Source: Acidobacteria bacterium Ga0077534 (GTDB lineage: Bacteria; Acidobacteriota; Blastocatellia; Pyrinomonadales; Pyrinomonadaceae). Taken from it: a stretch of DNA of 64,000 nucleotides. This document shows, piece after piece, positions 1 through 9,750 of the stretch. A program made the translations under genes and the position numbers. The notes under the pieces were generated by a model. The model had not been told where the DNA came from. It saw only the letters and a program-made list of their open reading frames with translations, and did not search any database. Within the stretch, counting starts at the first letter, position 1, and each line of letters begins with the position of its first letter. The stretch spans positions 287,332 through 351,331 of the forward strand of contig LNEI01000027.1 in the NCBI GenBank assembly GCA_001464455.1, read 5' to 3'.

Positions 1-1832
1 GCCGGGTAGGCCATTACCCAAACTATTCCGGCAAGGCCGACAAGGCCCGTGATCCAACGCATCGTTACCCATGATCCAGGACTTAGAGCAACATCTTGAG
101 AAAAACGCTGCGTCGCCCATATCGCCGCTCCGCCACCCGCCAGCACGATCAGAACGCCGAATACATGCCACAAAGCGGACCAAAGGTCGAACTTGTGAAT
201 ATTCACGCCTATCGCATGAGTCTGACTTTTCTGGATCAAGCCCAGCGTTTCATTGATCTCGCCGAAATACTCACGCGGGTTTACACGAACAAGCGCCCCG
301 GTTGGACAGTTTTCCTCGCAGGAATACGCCGGAGTCTTTGCTCCGGGTTTGTTTAGGCCGGTATCTTTGCAGAGATTGCATTTAACTGCCAGCAGATTCT
401 CCGTCTGCTCGACCGGCTCAGGCAGCTTTGTTTTGCCTAGCGAAAATGCTGAAAATGCCGTTTTGATTACGCCGTTGCCTGACTGATTCTTGGGATCGGG
501 TCGAACGATCATCGAGATCGCGTCGTAAGGACATTGGGTCGCGCAGTCACTGCAGCCGATGCACGTCGCCGAATTGATATCGATCTCGCCGTCCGGAAAC
601 CGAGCGATGGCGCCTGTCGGGCATCCTGTCAGACATTCCGGGTCCTGACAATGCATGCAAACGGTCGGGGCGAGAACGCTCTGCGTGCGCCGAGAGTTTG
701 GCTTTACCGGCCTTTCGATGTGGATGCCGCGTCGCACGAGGCGAGAATTACCGTGAACCTTATGGCAAGCGAGCGAGCAATTGCCGCAGCGAATGCACTT
801 CGCCATGTCCATCACCAGCAGATTTACCCCGTCCACGACGCCCGTCTCGATCTCTCTGCTGGTTGCGGTAAGAGTTCTTGTATCCTCGGGGTGTAACGGG
901 ACAGTGGATGCTGGGGAAGCAGAAGATTCGAGAAACGGAATGAGAGACGACCTCAATTGTTCATCCTCTCTCAGCCGCGAGATCGCAACCTCGACAACCT
1001 CGCTGCGGCCGCGAACGGTGGCGGTGTACTTCCATTCTCCCGGAGTATTGACCGCGTCCAGACCAAGGCATGTTCCCGAACCAACAAAGTCGAGCCCGAC
1101 CGACTCGTCGGTTTCGATCAGAAGGTCAGCGGCCTTTGGATTGAATTCGATGCCGGAAACACGCTGGATCCAGCCGCTGCGAACAAAAACGAGACGATTC
1201 ACCGGATCGCCTTCGCGAAAAAGGATATGGTCCTTCTCGTAAACCGCGAATCTCGCAGCATCGGCAAGCCTTTTCAACAGGTCCTTATCGAGCGATATTC
1301 CGGAAACGTCGCGAAGGTCATTGATGGATAGCGTTAGTCCGTAGTTTCTGTAATTTCGATCTAATGCCCGTCCGAACTTCGGCAGTTTTCTGAGCAGCCG
1401 TATTGCTGGGCGCGTGAGTTCGAGGACATACGCCGAACCTTGATCCCCAGCTACGGAAACTGTCGCGGTTCGTGGAGTGCCGGAAAGCAGTGCCATTTCA
1501 CCGAACGAGTTGCCGGGCGGGATCTCACCGACCTTTTTACGGTTCCCTGACGGATCTGTGACCGAGGCGTCGAGCTTTCCGCTTACCAGAATGTAAAAAA
1601 TGCTGCTTTCCCAGGTATTTTCCTGGACAATGGTTTCTCCGGGTTGGAATTCGAGAAGCCTGCAATACGGGCCGACCTGTTTTCCGCGATAGCTGCGGCC
1701 AAACAGAATAATATCCATGTCGAGCTCATTGCGAAACTCGCCATTAGGGAGCTTTTCGACCAGTTCCGAGACGATGTCGACCTTGCGAAAAGCCTCGATT
1801 ATCTGTTCGTGCTTGTCGACCTCACGTGGCAT
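1..1832 (-). CDS. Double cNMP-binding-like / four-[4Fe-4S] / membrane electron-transfer protein (3' end cut by window)
   Basis: At least 610 residues, reading off the window edge. Residues about 55-155 form a cyclic-nucleotide-binding fold with an apparently intact phosphate-binding cassette (FGEMALL...PRTATV, about 110-125, with Glu112 and Arg121). A second copy at about 185-285 lacks the Gly-Glu and Arg of the cassette and is probably degenerate. Residues about 340-515 carry sixteen cysteines in four groups (346/349/352/356, 392/395/400/404, 424/427/430/434, 485/488/505/509), as in DmsB/NrfC/PsrB-type subunits with four [4Fe-4S] clusters. Two hydrophobic stretches follow (about 553-574 and 590-608), so it is probably membrane-bound. 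I infer a cytoplasmic iron-sulphur module whose electron flow may be tuned by a nucleotide or other ligand. It is the last visible gene of the leftward cytochrome operon, 14 bases after the zinc-ribbon gene. Partner and substrate are unknown. Confidence 0.85.
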   Translation of the reverse strand, partial: MPREVDKHEQIIEAFRKVDIVSELVEKLPNGEFRNELDMDIILFGRSYRGKQVGPYCRLLEFQPGETIVQENTWESSIFYILVSGKLDASVTDPSGNRKKVGEIPPGNSFGEMALLSGTPRTATVSVAGDQGSAYVLELTRPAIRLLRKLPKFGRALDRNYRNYGLTLSINDLRDVSGISLDKDLLKRLADAARFAVYEKDHILFREGDPVNRLVFVRSGWIQRVSGIEFNPKAADLLIETDESVGLDFVGSGTCLGLDAVNTPGEWKYTATVRGRSEVVEVAISRLREDEQLRSSLIPFLESSASPASTVPLHPEDTRTLTATSREIETGVVDGVNLLVMDMAKCIRCGNCSLACHKVHGNSRLVRRGIHIERPVKPNSRRTQSVLAPTVCMHCQDPECLTGCPTGAIARFPDGEIDINSATCIGCSDCATQCPYDAISMIVRPDPKNQSGNGVIKTAFSAFSLGKTKLPEPVEQTENLLAVKCNLCKDTGLNKPGAKTPAYSCEENCPTGALVRVNPREYFGEINETLGLIQKSQTHAIGVNIHKFDLWSALWHVFGVLIVLAGGGAAIWATQRFSQDVALSPGSWVTMRWITGLVGLAGIVWVMAYP

Positions 1833-1846
1833 TTATACCTCGGCAG

Positions 1847-2263
1847 TCAAGAGGTCACTGCGCTTAAATTGATCGGATAATAAAAGATAACGACGGCCGC
1901 AGCCACGACGACCAGGATGCCCAGAAAAACTAGTAGGGCCAGGATGATCCCGATGACCACCCATTTGTTGACTCCTTTTTTCGCCGGCTTTTCAGCGCCC
2001 TTCGCGGCAGGCTGAGATGCCGGGGCGGCAACAGGCTCGAGCGTTGCCTTGACTGGATCGGGGGTTTTTGAAATATTCAGCCCCATATCCGTAAGCATCT
2101 GATTGTACATCGTTTGCCCGAGCTGAACGGTGTGGCCCATGGCCTCAAAATCAGTCTGCTTACCCCTTAATTTTTCATCTACAAATGCATTGCCGCAACC
2201 GGGACAAAAGGCCTTGGCCTCGTCGACCATTTCCGAACACTGCTCGCACTGCTTCAACGCCAT
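1847..2263 (-). CDS. Zinc-ribbon single-pass membrane protein
   Basis: 138 residues. The N-terminus has CxxC pairs at C6/C9 and C20/C23, the usual small zinc-ribbon layout. A helical middle and an Ala/Pro/Lys-rich linker lead to one strongly hydrophobic segment near residues 103-129, so the ribbon probably faces the cytoplasm. It lies between a cytochrome gene (4 bases upstream) and the cNMP/FeS gene (14 bases downstream) and is surely co-transcribed with them. The function is unknown. Such proteins are often tethered adaptors, and here it could help assemble or regulate the neighbouring membrane electron-transfer protein. Confidence 0.75.
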   Translation of the reverse strand: MALKQCEQCSEMVDEAKAFCPGCGNAFVDEKLRGKQTDFEAMGHTVQLGQTMYNQMLTDMGLNISKTPDPVKATLEPVAAPASQPAAKGAEKPAKKGVNKWVVIGIILALLVFLGILVVVAAAVVIFYYPINLSAVTS

Positions 2264-2267
2264 TTGA

Positions 2268-2915
2268 TCAATTCTTAACGTGACAGATCAGGCAATCCTT
2301 CGATGTCGCAAACCCCTTTTTCCCTTTTAGCTCAGGGCGGGCCTTGAATGCTGCGTCGTGACACGTGTTGCAGTTAACATGGTACGAATATTCGTTATTA
2401 AGGTCCTTGCCGCCGAGCACGGGCATCTCCTTACCATCAGGAACATTGCCATCCTGAAAATGGCAGTCGCGACAGCTGCTCACCTTCTGATTTGAAGCCT
2501 GCCACGTTTCCATCGTTAAGACCACATCACGTTCTGAAGTAACGAGAGGCGGTTTCAAAGCAGATTTTGGCTGATCCGTGTGATGGCACTCTACACAGCC
2601 AAGGACAGATTTTCCATCCGGACTGTATTTAGCAAAGGCGTGCGTGTCGTGATCGAACGGAACCTCGCCATGAACGGCATCCAGGCTATCCTTTCCGAGG
2701 ACAAAATCCTTGGGGATCTTCTTGCCGCCGGCAGGGGGCTTTGCGGCATTTGCATTAGAGTTTGCGGCAGTATTCGCGGCAGTATTCGCCGGTGTCGGCG
2801 ACGCGGAAGCGAGATAAGCTGAGCCGTTTCCGGTATTTGAGATCCCACAGGCAAAAGCGAATGCCGTTAGAGACGCGAATAACGATACCACGATTAGTTT
2901 AGCCAGATTCTTCAT
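2268..2915 (-). CDS. Exported tetrahaem cytochrome c (class III / c7-like)
   Basis: 215 residues with four CXXCH haem motifs (CVECH, CRDCH, CNTCH, CLICH) and an isolated His in the FDHDTH context typical of cytochrome c3/c7 distal ligands. The N-terminal hydrophobic stretch ends at Cys23. The sequence before it is not a perfect lipobox, so lipoprotein status is tentative. A Thr/Ala/Asn/Pro-rich linker at about 35-65 separates anchor and haem domain, as in tethered periplasmic electron carriers. Third cytochrome of the leftward operon, between a nine-haem cytochrome and the zinc-ribbon gene. It probably shuttles electrons in the periplasm. Confidence 0.85.
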   Translation of the reverse strand: MKNLAKLIVVSLFASLTAFAFACGISNTGNGSAYLASASPTPANTAANTAANSNANAAKPPAGGKKIPKDFVLGKDSLDAVHGEVPFDHDTHAFAKYSPDGKSVLGCVECHHTDQPKSALKPPLVTSERDVVLTMETWQASNQKVSSCRDCHFQDGNVPDGKEMPVLGGKDLNNEYSYHVNCNTCHDAAFKARPELKGKKGFATSKDCLICHVKN

Positions 2916-2988
2916 ATCAGTGTGCCCACTATTAAACTCTCATTCATAACCCAATGTCAATGTTTTTACGGAGATAGACGGCACATCG

Positions 2989-3936
2989 CTAACCACCCGG
3001 AGAGCCCGACGGGGCGGGCAGAGTTTCATCCTCTTGATACGTCTCGGCCGGCAGATTGAGCGTTCCCATGTTTTTGTGACATTGAGCGCAAGTTTGAGGC
3101 CGGGTAAGATCGTTACCCGAAAAGGCACGGCGGCCGTTGTGACACTGCAGGCAGTTGTTTCCCGGCGTAGTCCGGTGCTGCAAGATAGCGATGTTTGTCA
3201 CCTGCCGTCCCTGCGGGGCACCGTTGACGACGCGATGGCATTCGCTGCAGTTAACACCCTGCCGGGCGGTATGATCGGAATGTCGAAAAATCGCTTTGAA
3301 GTTATATTGCGAGACGAGCGTACGGCGGTAAGGCGCGATCTCATGGCAAACATTACAGCTGCCGATCTGGCTCTCGGGCGTATGGCATGTGTAGCAATTG
3401 TTATGGGTATCGATCCCGGATGGGATGGTTTGGGCTGCTCCTGCAGGTTGGTGGCAGAACGCACAACCTTGAGCAGGGCGTCCGGCACCGCTGTCATGAG
3501 CGCCGTGCTCAAACTTCATGTTGAAACCTTCCTTAAACTTGGCTGGGAAGGCACGCATCGGCGGGTCGTTCGACTCGACATTCTCATGGCAGATCGCACA
3601 AAATGCCCGATTTTCGTCAGTTACCGTGTTGTCGATAAACTGGTTCAAGTGACATCCGACGCAGGATTCATGGCCCGCAAACTCCAGCTCACGCTGCTTT
3701 CCTTCACGCCGATGACAAGCGATACAGTCGAATTCCTTGTGCTCAGGAACTGTGTGTGAGAATTTGTCGAATTTTGAGTCTGATGCCTTTTGAGCGACGG
3801 GTTCGGGCCTTTCCGAAGACGTTATCGCCGGCGGTGTCCGTGCTGCCTGCTGGATGCAGCTTACGACAAACACAACCGTTCCCAGCAATAGCAGGGCGAG
3901 TTTTAATCTTGTAAATTTGTCGGCAGAGATCGACAT
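2989..3936 (-). CDS. Nine-haem cytochrome c lipoprotein
   Basis: 315 residues. The signal peptide ends in a good lipobox (VVSC, Cys27), predicting a lipid-anchored periplasmic or outer-membrane protein. Nine CXXCH motifs follow (CIACH, CVGCH, CAICH, CAFCH, CYTCH, CNVCH, CSECH, CLQCH, CAQCH), with extra His residues in FSH, FEHGAH and FRHSDH contexts that could be sixth ligands. The tail is acidic and Pro/Ser/Gly-rich. It lies 7 bases downstream of another nine-haem gene, so the two are probably partners or a duplicated, diverged pair. The exact family cannot be fixed by eye; cytochrome c3/c7-like repeats are most likely. Confidence 0.87.
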   Translation of the reverse strand: MSISADKFTRLKLALLLLGTVVFVVSCIQQAARTPPAITSSERPEPVAQKASDSKFDKFSHTVPEHKEFDCIACHRREGKQRELEFAGHESCVGCHLNQFIDNTVTDENRAFCAICHENVESNDPPMRAFPAKFKEGFNMKFEHGAHDSGAGRPAQGCAFCHQPAGAAQTIPSGIDTHNNCYTCHTPESQIGSCNVCHEIAPYRRTLVSQYNFKAIFRHSDHTARQGVNCSECHRVVNGAPQGRQVTNIAILQHRTTPGNNCLQCHNGRRAFSGNDLTRPQTCAQCHKNMGTLNLPAETYQEDETLPAPSGSPGG

Positions 3937-3943
3937 TTATTAG

Positions 3944-5032
3944 CTAAGGCTTCTTATGGCTCACGGGTATTTCAAACCGGCCCACCGCGGATGTATGGCA
4001 GTACGTGCACTGGAACGGGGCCGTTTTGTTCGAGATGCTCGCTTCGCGGGCGGCTATCTCGTCTAACAATACTCTCCGTGATTTGCCCTCTTCCTGGGTT
4101 GCGTGACAGCGCCAACAGGTCGAGATCGGCACATCGGCGTCTTTCATCAACTTGACCTGCGAATTTTGCGTTATTCGAACATGACACGAAGCGCAGTCAT
4201 TTTCGACGTGTCCGGTGCGGGTATGGTCAAACTTTGTCGAATACCGTTCTAACGTTCGCCTTTCGATATACGGGCTGGTCATTTCGTGACAGCCTGCACA
4301 ATTCTGCTTGCCCTTTGGCAGATATTGATACTGATAGTGGCAATTAAAGCACGACGCGTGACCATCGGGCGAATCCTTAAAGAAGGCCGGTGTTAACGGG
4401 CGTTCGAATGTATCGGCAACTACGTCCCCCAGAGGTTTAAGGCCTGTCAAAGTCCGTGCACGGTTTCGCGGCATCTGCGAACTTGTCTCGTGGCACACTG
4501 CGCAGCTGTAAGGATCCTCTGCCGCGGCTACGGGGGTCGGTGAATAAGACGCCCGAACAAAATGAGCGACTGCGACATCAGGGAATTTTTCGTTTTTGGC
4601 GATCAGGTCCTGATGAACGTCGTGTGGAAAGATGATGTTGAACTGTCTTGCCCTGCCCTGAACCGGAAATGGCAGCACGGCCCTCGCCCTCATCGACGGA
4701 ACTGTATGGCAAGTGCCGCAAAATACGCCGCCGCCGGAAAACGCTGCGTCGGTGTGGCAAGCGAAGCAAACATTGCCCGCTCCCTGACGGTGCGGATTGG
4801 GGAACGTAGTTACGTCTGGAAAAGATGGCTCCTTGTGTCGTCTGGGAGAGGTCCAGTTCGGCGTTGGGAGCTGGTGACAAACACTGCAATCGGCATATCG
4901 ACCGGTCTTATGTTCCTTGGTGTTATGCGAGAAGGCCTGAGCTCGGCGTTGTGCCGAGGAACGCGTAATGAATACCGAGCCGTAAATGACACAGCCGATC
5001 GTGATCAAAAGAATTGTGATGTACGTCTTCAC
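3944..5032 (-). CDS. Membrane-anchored or exported nine-haem cytochrome c
   Basis: 362 residues. An N-terminal hydrophobic helix (about 4-24) may be an uncleaved anchor or a signal peptide. Nine CXXCH motifs follow (CSVCH, CFACH, CGTCH, CAVCH, CFNCH, CAGCH, CASCH, CWRCH, CTYCH), with additional His residues (FSH, FPHDVH, FDHTRTGH) for bis-His ligation. Its ATG overlaps the stop of the upstream unknown gene by 4 bases, implying translational coupling. Together with the adjacent nine-haem lipoprotein it could form a periplasmic wire towards the outer membrane. Confidence 0.87.
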   Translation of the reverse strand: MKTYITILLITIGCVIYGSVFITRSSAQRRAQAFSHNTKEHKTGRYADCSVCHQLPTPNWTSPRRHKEPSFPDVTTFPNPHRQGAGNVCFACHTDAAFSGGGVFCGTCHTVPSMRARAVLPFPVQGRARQFNIIFPHDVHQDLIAKNEKFPDVAVAHFVRASYSPTPVAAAEDPYSCAVCHETSSQMPRNRARTLTGLKPLGDVVADTFERPLTPAFFKDSPDGHASCFNCHYQYQYLPKGKQNCAGCHEMTSPYIERRTLERYSTKFDHTRTGHVENDCASCHVRITQNSQVKLMKDADVPISTCWRCHATQEEGKSRRVLLDEIAAREASISNKTAPFQCTYCHTSAVGRFEIPVSHKKP

Positions 5033-5805
5033 TTTTTACACGAATCGGTCGAGCAAACTTTCAGCTCTTTCTCGACAAGGACGCAGTTCTTACGTTTCGG
5101 GTCGAGCGGCAAGGCCAGGATCAACGTAGTAGGCTTGGCCGGCTGCACGTCGATCTCGCACGCCCATGTATACGCCTTATTCCCGATCTCAACGGGGACA
5201 ATATTGGACACAAAATACTTGGTCGACTTGCCGGTGACCGGAACACCTGCAAAGTTCGCTTCCGCCCCGGTCGCAGTAGAAAGGATCGTTTGAAGCGGTT
5301 TTTTGGCCCGGGTTACCTTTTCGACGAAGCTTCGCTGCTGCCGATAATAGCCTGAAGCGAGATCACTGGGCAGGTTATTGATCATCCAGCTTAGGGCAAG
5401 GTCCGGTTTGTTGCGGTAAGTCGTAAGTCCCTTTGCATAAGCTACCTCGAACTCTTTGACGCCTGCTATGTCCTCGCGTTTCACGGCCCTGCAGAATGGC
5501 GATTCACAGTTGCCCTCGTGCAGCCAGGCGATAAAGCACGGGCTGGCCTTTAGATTCGAATAAAAACAATCTCTCGACGTCGTCTCGGCCGCACGAATAC
5601 CCTCGATCAAGTCAGCGTTGTCGGCTAGACCCCCCGGGAAAAGATAAAAACGTTTCCGCGACAGGGGGATCTTCGCTTTATCAGGGCCTTTTACGTTCCT
5701 ACCGCGAACGACGATCGAGCCGACCGACGTATCAGCCTGGGCGAACGCGAAGGACGAAGCCGTCAAGATCAAACCCAGACATATGCAGACGGTTTTGAGA
5801 CGCAT
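5029..5805 (-). CDS. Secreted protein of unknown function in cytochrome operon
   Basis: 258 residues with a clear signal peptide (cleavage near residue 23, after SFAFA). No CXXCH motif is present, but the mature protein has at least seven cysteines, several close together (DCF, SPCF, GNCESPFC near residues 79-105, and CSTDSC at the C-terminus), suggesting periplasmic disulphides or metal binding. I do not recognise the family. It sits between the GlcG-domain gene and three cytochrome genes and overlaps the next cytochrome start by 4 bases, so a role in that system is likely. Confidence 0.7.
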   Translation of the reverse strand: MRLKTVCICLGLILTASSFAFAQADTSVGSIVVRGRNVKGPDKAKIPLSRKRFYLFPGGLADNADLIEGIRAAETTSRDCFYSNLKASPCFIAWLHEGNCESPFCRAVKREDIAGVKEFEVAYAKGLTTYRNKPDLALSWMINNLPSDLASGYYRQQRSFVEKVTRAKKPLQTILSTATGAEANFAGVPVTGKSTKYFVSNIVPVEIGNKAYTWACEIDVQPAKPTTLILALPLDPKRKNCVLVEKELKVCSTDSCKK

Positions 5806-5812
5806 GGCTTAA

Positions 5813-7483
5813 TTAGTCCACGAACGGCCGTGCCGGAAACTTGAGGAAAGGCAATCTAACGCCACGGACAAAAGTTCGATCAGAACGCATATTTGCAGGC
5901 GAAGGGAATAGGTTTGCCCCACCCGCACTGATCAGATCATCCTGGTCGATCCCATCACCGCTAACGCCGATCGCGCCGATAAGGGTCGAGCCTCGGTAAA
6001 GCGGCTGTCCGCCCGCAAAGGTCTGAACGCCGTTGGGCAACTCAGGGATGGATGTGCACGGGCACGGTGCCAGGAGGAAGTCCTTCTTCTTGAACTGAGC
6101 TCCCCGGCAGGCAGGAGGATTTGGCGACAAAGCTGCCAACAATGCAGGACGGATGAGATCCAGTTGAAACCCGACATTGAATGGACTCCAATCTCCGAGG
6201 GGCGTGCTAAACGGCCCTGCCTGAGTGTTATTTATACCGTCGGGAAATAACGGACGATGCAAGAATCCAAAGCCACGGTCGCTGAACGCAATGCTTCCAT
6301 TGAGGGTGATACCGTCCGCCACGCCGCGAGTCACATACGACCCCAGGCCTGCTGCGGTCAACTTTGCCCCCGCGTCGGAGCGGGCGAGAAAGTTGGTCGT
6401 TCGAGCCTTCTGAACTGCGACATCGAGACCGAATACCGGAGCATCCTGCTGTCGGAATAATCCGACGACCTTACCGTCGATATCGACGACGGCGATCGTA
6501 ACACGGGCGTTAGTGCCTATTGGTTGCCTAATTGCGGCTCGGGTAACGTTTGCAATAGCGACGGCTCCACCGAGGATCTGCTGAACTTCAGCGACGGAAA
6601 GTGTCGAGCCGGCGACGATCGGGAACCTGGAGCTGAATTGGCCGTTTACGCCGCCCAGCGTGCCTGGTATAAAGTCCGATGCCGGGGCCGCTCGCAGAGC
6701 CGAGGTGACAACACCGGGAAGCGAGCCAAATGCTGGGGCGGTAACGCTCTCTGTGGTCGAGAAGTTTGCAAACGGAAAACGTATGCCTTCGACCAAGATA
6801 TTATCGCCGCGAATCAAAGGCGGGGCTTCAAAACCTCGCGTTCCAACAACTGCTATCTGTTCTTCGAACGACTGGTCGCTGTCCGTAGGGTCGCGGTCGA
6901 TCGTGTACAGTCCGTCACCTTCGACACCGATGCCGCCAACGGCGACGCCGTTTTTGTAGAGCGGAAGGCCACCGGGATCGCCCGAAAGCCCTAACGGGAG
7001 AGCCGCGATCGCGATATCAGAGCACACAAGTGTCGAGAACTGGACGCCGTAGAGCGGTCCGCCGGGGCGGTTATCATCCTTTGGCGGGAAATGTTCCTGG
7101 ATGATGAATGATGCGGTCCGGGTCGTGAAAGCATTTCCGCCGGTTGAAAATATTCCAGCCGTCCCAGCTTTGGAATGTGCGGCCAGGGCCGCGGGAACGG
7201 TCAGATTTTCGAGTCCCTGGCCAGCTCTGCCAACGCTGCGGATCAGCGTATTGGCGTTCGCACCGGTCATTTGGAACGTTCCCAGCAGGTTTCCTTCCTT
7301 GTCGGTCACTGAAATAGTGACACGCTGGTTTATCGAAACGGCCTTTGAAACGGCCTGAGCGATGACCGTCTGCACGTCGGTGAGCGTCAGGCTCTGCGAC
7401 CTAGCGGCCACGGCCATGAAGACAATCACAACAAAGCAGGCAAAAAATTGACGTCTTTTAACCACTGTTCTTAGATTGTCCAT
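5813..7483 (-). CDS. Secreted double GlcG/HbpS-domain protein
   Basis: 556 residues. A signal peptide (about 1-29) is followed by two GlcG/HbpS (DUF336) domains, about 32-215 and 290-530. Both begin with the family's LTLxDVQ / LSVAEVQ helix and end with the xPLYxxGxxIGxIGVxGDG hallmark. Members of this family bind haem or small ligands, and HbpS is an extracellular haem-binding sensor. A secreted tandem copy leading a multihaem cytochrome operon suggests haem capture, storage or delivery, or a structural role near the cytochromes; that is inference. It is the first gene of the leftward operon, opposite the outer-membrane protein gene. Confidence 0.8.
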   Translation of the reverse strand: MDNLRTVVKRRQFFACFVVIVFMAVAARSQSLTLTDVQTVIAQAVSKAVSINQRVTISVTDKEGNLLGTFQMTGANANTLIRSVGRAGQGLENLTVPAALAAHSKAGTAGIFSTGGNAFTTRTASFIIQEHFPPKDDNRPGGPLYGVQFSTLVCSDIAIAALPLGLSGDPGGLPLYKNGVAVGGIGVEGDGLYTIDRDPTDSDQSFEEQIAVVGTRGFEAPPLIRGDNILVEGIRFPFANFSTTESVTAPAFGSLPGVVTSALRAAPASDFIPGTLGGVNGQFSSRFPIVAGSTLSVAEVQQILGGAVAIANVTRAAIRQPIGTNARVTIAVVDIDGKVVGLFRQQDAPVFGLDVAVQKARTTNFLARSDAGAKLTAAGLGSYVTRGVADGITLNGSIAFSDRGFGFLHRPLFPDGINNTQAGPFSTPLGDWSPFNVGFQLDLIRPALLAALSPNPPACRGAQFKKKDFLLAPCPCTSIPELPNGVQTFAGGQPLYRGSTLIGAIGVSGDGIDQDDLISAGGANLFPSPANMRSDRTFVRGVRLPFLKFPARPFVD

Positions 7484-7495
7484 GATGGCTTAAGA

Positions 7496-7523
7496 ATATT
7501 ATACAAACGGCTTAGCTAGTCAA
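7496..7523 (-). promoter_or_regulatory. Putative sigma70 promoter of the leftward cytochrome operon
   Basis: On the minus strand TTGACT (7523-7518) and TAATAT (7501-7496) are separated by 16 bases, just upstream of the GlcG-protein ATG at 7483. The very short leader makes the exact start uncertain. The divergent gap to the rightward gene is only 138 bases and AT-rich, so the two transcription units could share control. Confidence 0.4.
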
Positions 7524-7621
7524 GTTTTTAATTAAAATGTTTGAGGTTAGAGACAAACTGTGCTAATAACTCTGTAGTTAGTTTTAAAAGTAAGTGAGAG
7601 TTTTCTCCCGCCGGATCAAGT

Positions 7622-9727
7622 ATGGTGATGTGTTTTCGCAACCTGACCATGTTGATCGCGATTTCAGTACTCGGATCGCTCGTTACCCTTGCGCAAACCT
7701 CTTCAGGAAGTCTAACTGGAAAAGTGACCGATGCCGAAGGCAAGCCGGTCGCCGGTGTGACCGTTGTTATCACGAATCAAACAAACTCTGAGAGTACCTC
7801 GAAAAGAACGTCGTCGGATGGGTCTTATTCAACCAAACTGCGTGCAGGTGCGTATCGCATCTCGGTCTTGGCCCCATACGAGGCCAGATTCGACCGCGGC
7901 AAGGCTACGGCATACGGGATCTTCTCAAATTTCATTTGCGACGAGACCAAGAGCAAGTGTCCGACACTAGAGAACGTAATAATTGACGGCGGCGAACGGA
8001 AGATCGATTTTGTGGTGACGCAGGCAGAAAAAGATAAGCCTGCTGCCGGCCAGACTGCGGCAAAAGAGGTCGTCGAAGAAACTCGCGAAGTTCGCGACAG
8101 ATGGCGGATAGGATTTCCGGAATATGACCGGTACGGAGACCAAGGGGCTCGCGGCCGCGATGTGCCGTTCAAGCGCGGTAGTTGGTATAACCCGTACGAT
8201 CAAAATGTCCTCAAAGGCGATCTCCCGATCATCGGCGATGATTACTTTCTGATCTTGTCCGGAGTTAGTACGACGGGCGTAGAGCTGCGTCGCACACCGT
8301 CGTCAACCAGCGTCAGTTCGGCCAATGAGGACAGTAATAATTTCCTCGGACGACCTGAGAGTTTTTCGTTTAACCAGACGATCCAGGTCTCGTTTGAATT
8401 CTTTAAGGGCCAGACCGTTTTCCGGCCGCGTTCGTGGGCGATCAAGTTTTCGCCGACATTCAGCATACCGAACTACCTTAATGCCCGCGAAAACGGGATT
8501 GTAAATATCGACGTTCGCCGCGGTACCACGCGAACGGATTTTCAGGTTTCGCTGGAGGAGGCTTTCGCCGAGGTCAAGCTTTTTGACACCAACGACAACT
8601 TCGATGCCGTCTCGTTGCGTGCGGGCATCCAGCCGTTTAATGCTGATTTCAGGGGATTTCTGTTTTCCGACAATAATCTCGGAGCGCGAGTGTTCGGAGC
8701 ATTTTCGAATAACAAGACGCAGTTTAACCTCGCGTATTTTCGTCAGATCGAAAAGGATACCAACAGCGGGTTGAACTCAATGCGTTCGCTGCGGCCGCAG
8801 GATATATACATTGCAAATTTCTTCCGTCAGGATTTCTTGACCAAGGGTTACACGCTTCAGCTTGTCGGTGCGTACAACCACGACAGAGCCGATGTTCATT
8901 ATGATCAGAACGGGTTTTTAGTTCGCCCTGCGGTCGTCGGCAATGCCAGAAGGCATAGCGTCAAAGCCGGATATTTTGGTGTGAACGGGGACGGACACAT
9001 CGGTATTTTGAATCTGACAAATTCATATTATTTTGCCTTTGGCGAGGACGATTTTAATCCGATCGCGGGTAAAGCGACGGATATTCGGGCGCACATGGGT
9101 GCGGTCGAGGCGTCCATCGATAAGAATTGGCTACGATTTCGCGGCTCGTTATTTTTTGCCTCGGGCGATGACGACCCCACCGATGACAAGGCAACCGGTT
9201 TTGACGCGATCTTTGACGATCCCAATTTTGCCGGCGGACAGTTTTCGTACTGGAGCCGTCAGGGGATCAAGCTGGTCTCGACCGATATTGGCCTCAACCA
9301 GCCGAACAGCCTGCTGCCGAGCCTTAGGTCGAGCAAGATCGAAGGGCAGGCAAATTTCGTCAATCCGGGGATCTTCATTTTCAACGCCGGTGTTGATGCC
9401 GAGCTGACCCAGACCGTAAAGGCCATATTTAACGCAAATTACTTGCGCTTCCATAAGACCCAGCCGTTGGAATATGTGCTGTTCCAGCCAAATGTCAGGC
9501 GGGAAATAGGTTACGATCTAAGCCTCGGCGTTATCTACCGGCCGTTTCTCATAAACAATCTGACATTTACTTTTGGCGGCAACGTTCTTTTCACCGGTAA
9601 GGGCTTTCGCGATATCTTTACCGATCGTGCACGAAACTGCCCGATACCAAATTTCTGCAACGGCGATATTCCTAATCCAAGCAAGCCGCAATACTCTGTG
9701 TTCAGCCAGATGAAGCTTATTTTTTAG
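7622..9727 (+). CDS. Outer-membrane beta-barrel protein with CarboxypepD_reg-like N-terminal domain
   Basis: 701 residues. Signal peptide (cleavage near residue 24, LAQ), then a carboxypeptidase-regulatory-like beta-sandwich (about 27-125), a charged linker, and a long region of alternating amphipathic strands (about 200-701) ending in SQMKLIF. The terminal Phe is typical of outer-membrane barrels. No TonB plug signature is seen, so a porin-like barrel rather than a TonB receptor is favoured. The gene for a ten-haem cytochrome begins 23 bases downstream. A barrel gene beside a multihaem cytochrome gene resembles the layout of porin-cytochrome conduits, although sequence kinship to known conduit barrels is not evident. 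A nearby ATG two codons in could also be the start. Confidence 0.75.
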   Translation: MVMCFRNLTMLIAISVLGSLVTLAQTSSGSLTGKVTDAEGKPVAGVTVVITNQTNSESTSKRTSSDGSYSTKLRAGAYRISVLAPYEARFDRGKATAYGIFSNFICDETKSKCPTLENVIIDGGERKIDFVVTQAEKDKPAAGQTAAKEVVEETREVRDRWRIGFPEYDRYGDQGARGRDVPFKRGSWYNPYDQNVLKGDLPIIGDDYFLILSGVSTTGVELRRTPSSTSVSSANEDSNNFLGRPESFSFNQTIQVSFEFFKGQTVFRPRSWAIKFSPTFSIPNYLNARENGIVNIDVRRGTTRTDFQVSLEEAFAEVKLFDTNDNFDAVSLRAGIQPFNADFRGFLFSDNNLGARVFGAFSNNKTQFNLAYFRQIEKDTNSGLNSMRSLRPQDIYIANFFRQDFLTKGYTLQLVGAYNHDRADVHYDQNGFLVRPAVVGNARRHSVKAGYFGVNGDGHIGILNLTNSYYFAFGEDDFNPIAGKATDIRAHMGAVEASIDKNWLRFRGSLFFASGDDDPTDDKATGFDAIFDDPNFAGGQFSYWSRQGIKLVSTDIGLNQPNSLLPSLRSSKIEGQANFVNPGIFIFNAGVDAELTQTVKAIFNANYLRFHKTQPLEYVLFQPNVRREIGYDLSLGVIYRPFLINNLTFTFGGNVLFTGKGFRDIFTDRARNCPIPNFCNGDIPNPSKPQYSVFSQMKLIF

Positions 9728-9750
9728 TTCCGCGGGGGAGTTGTTTAGAG

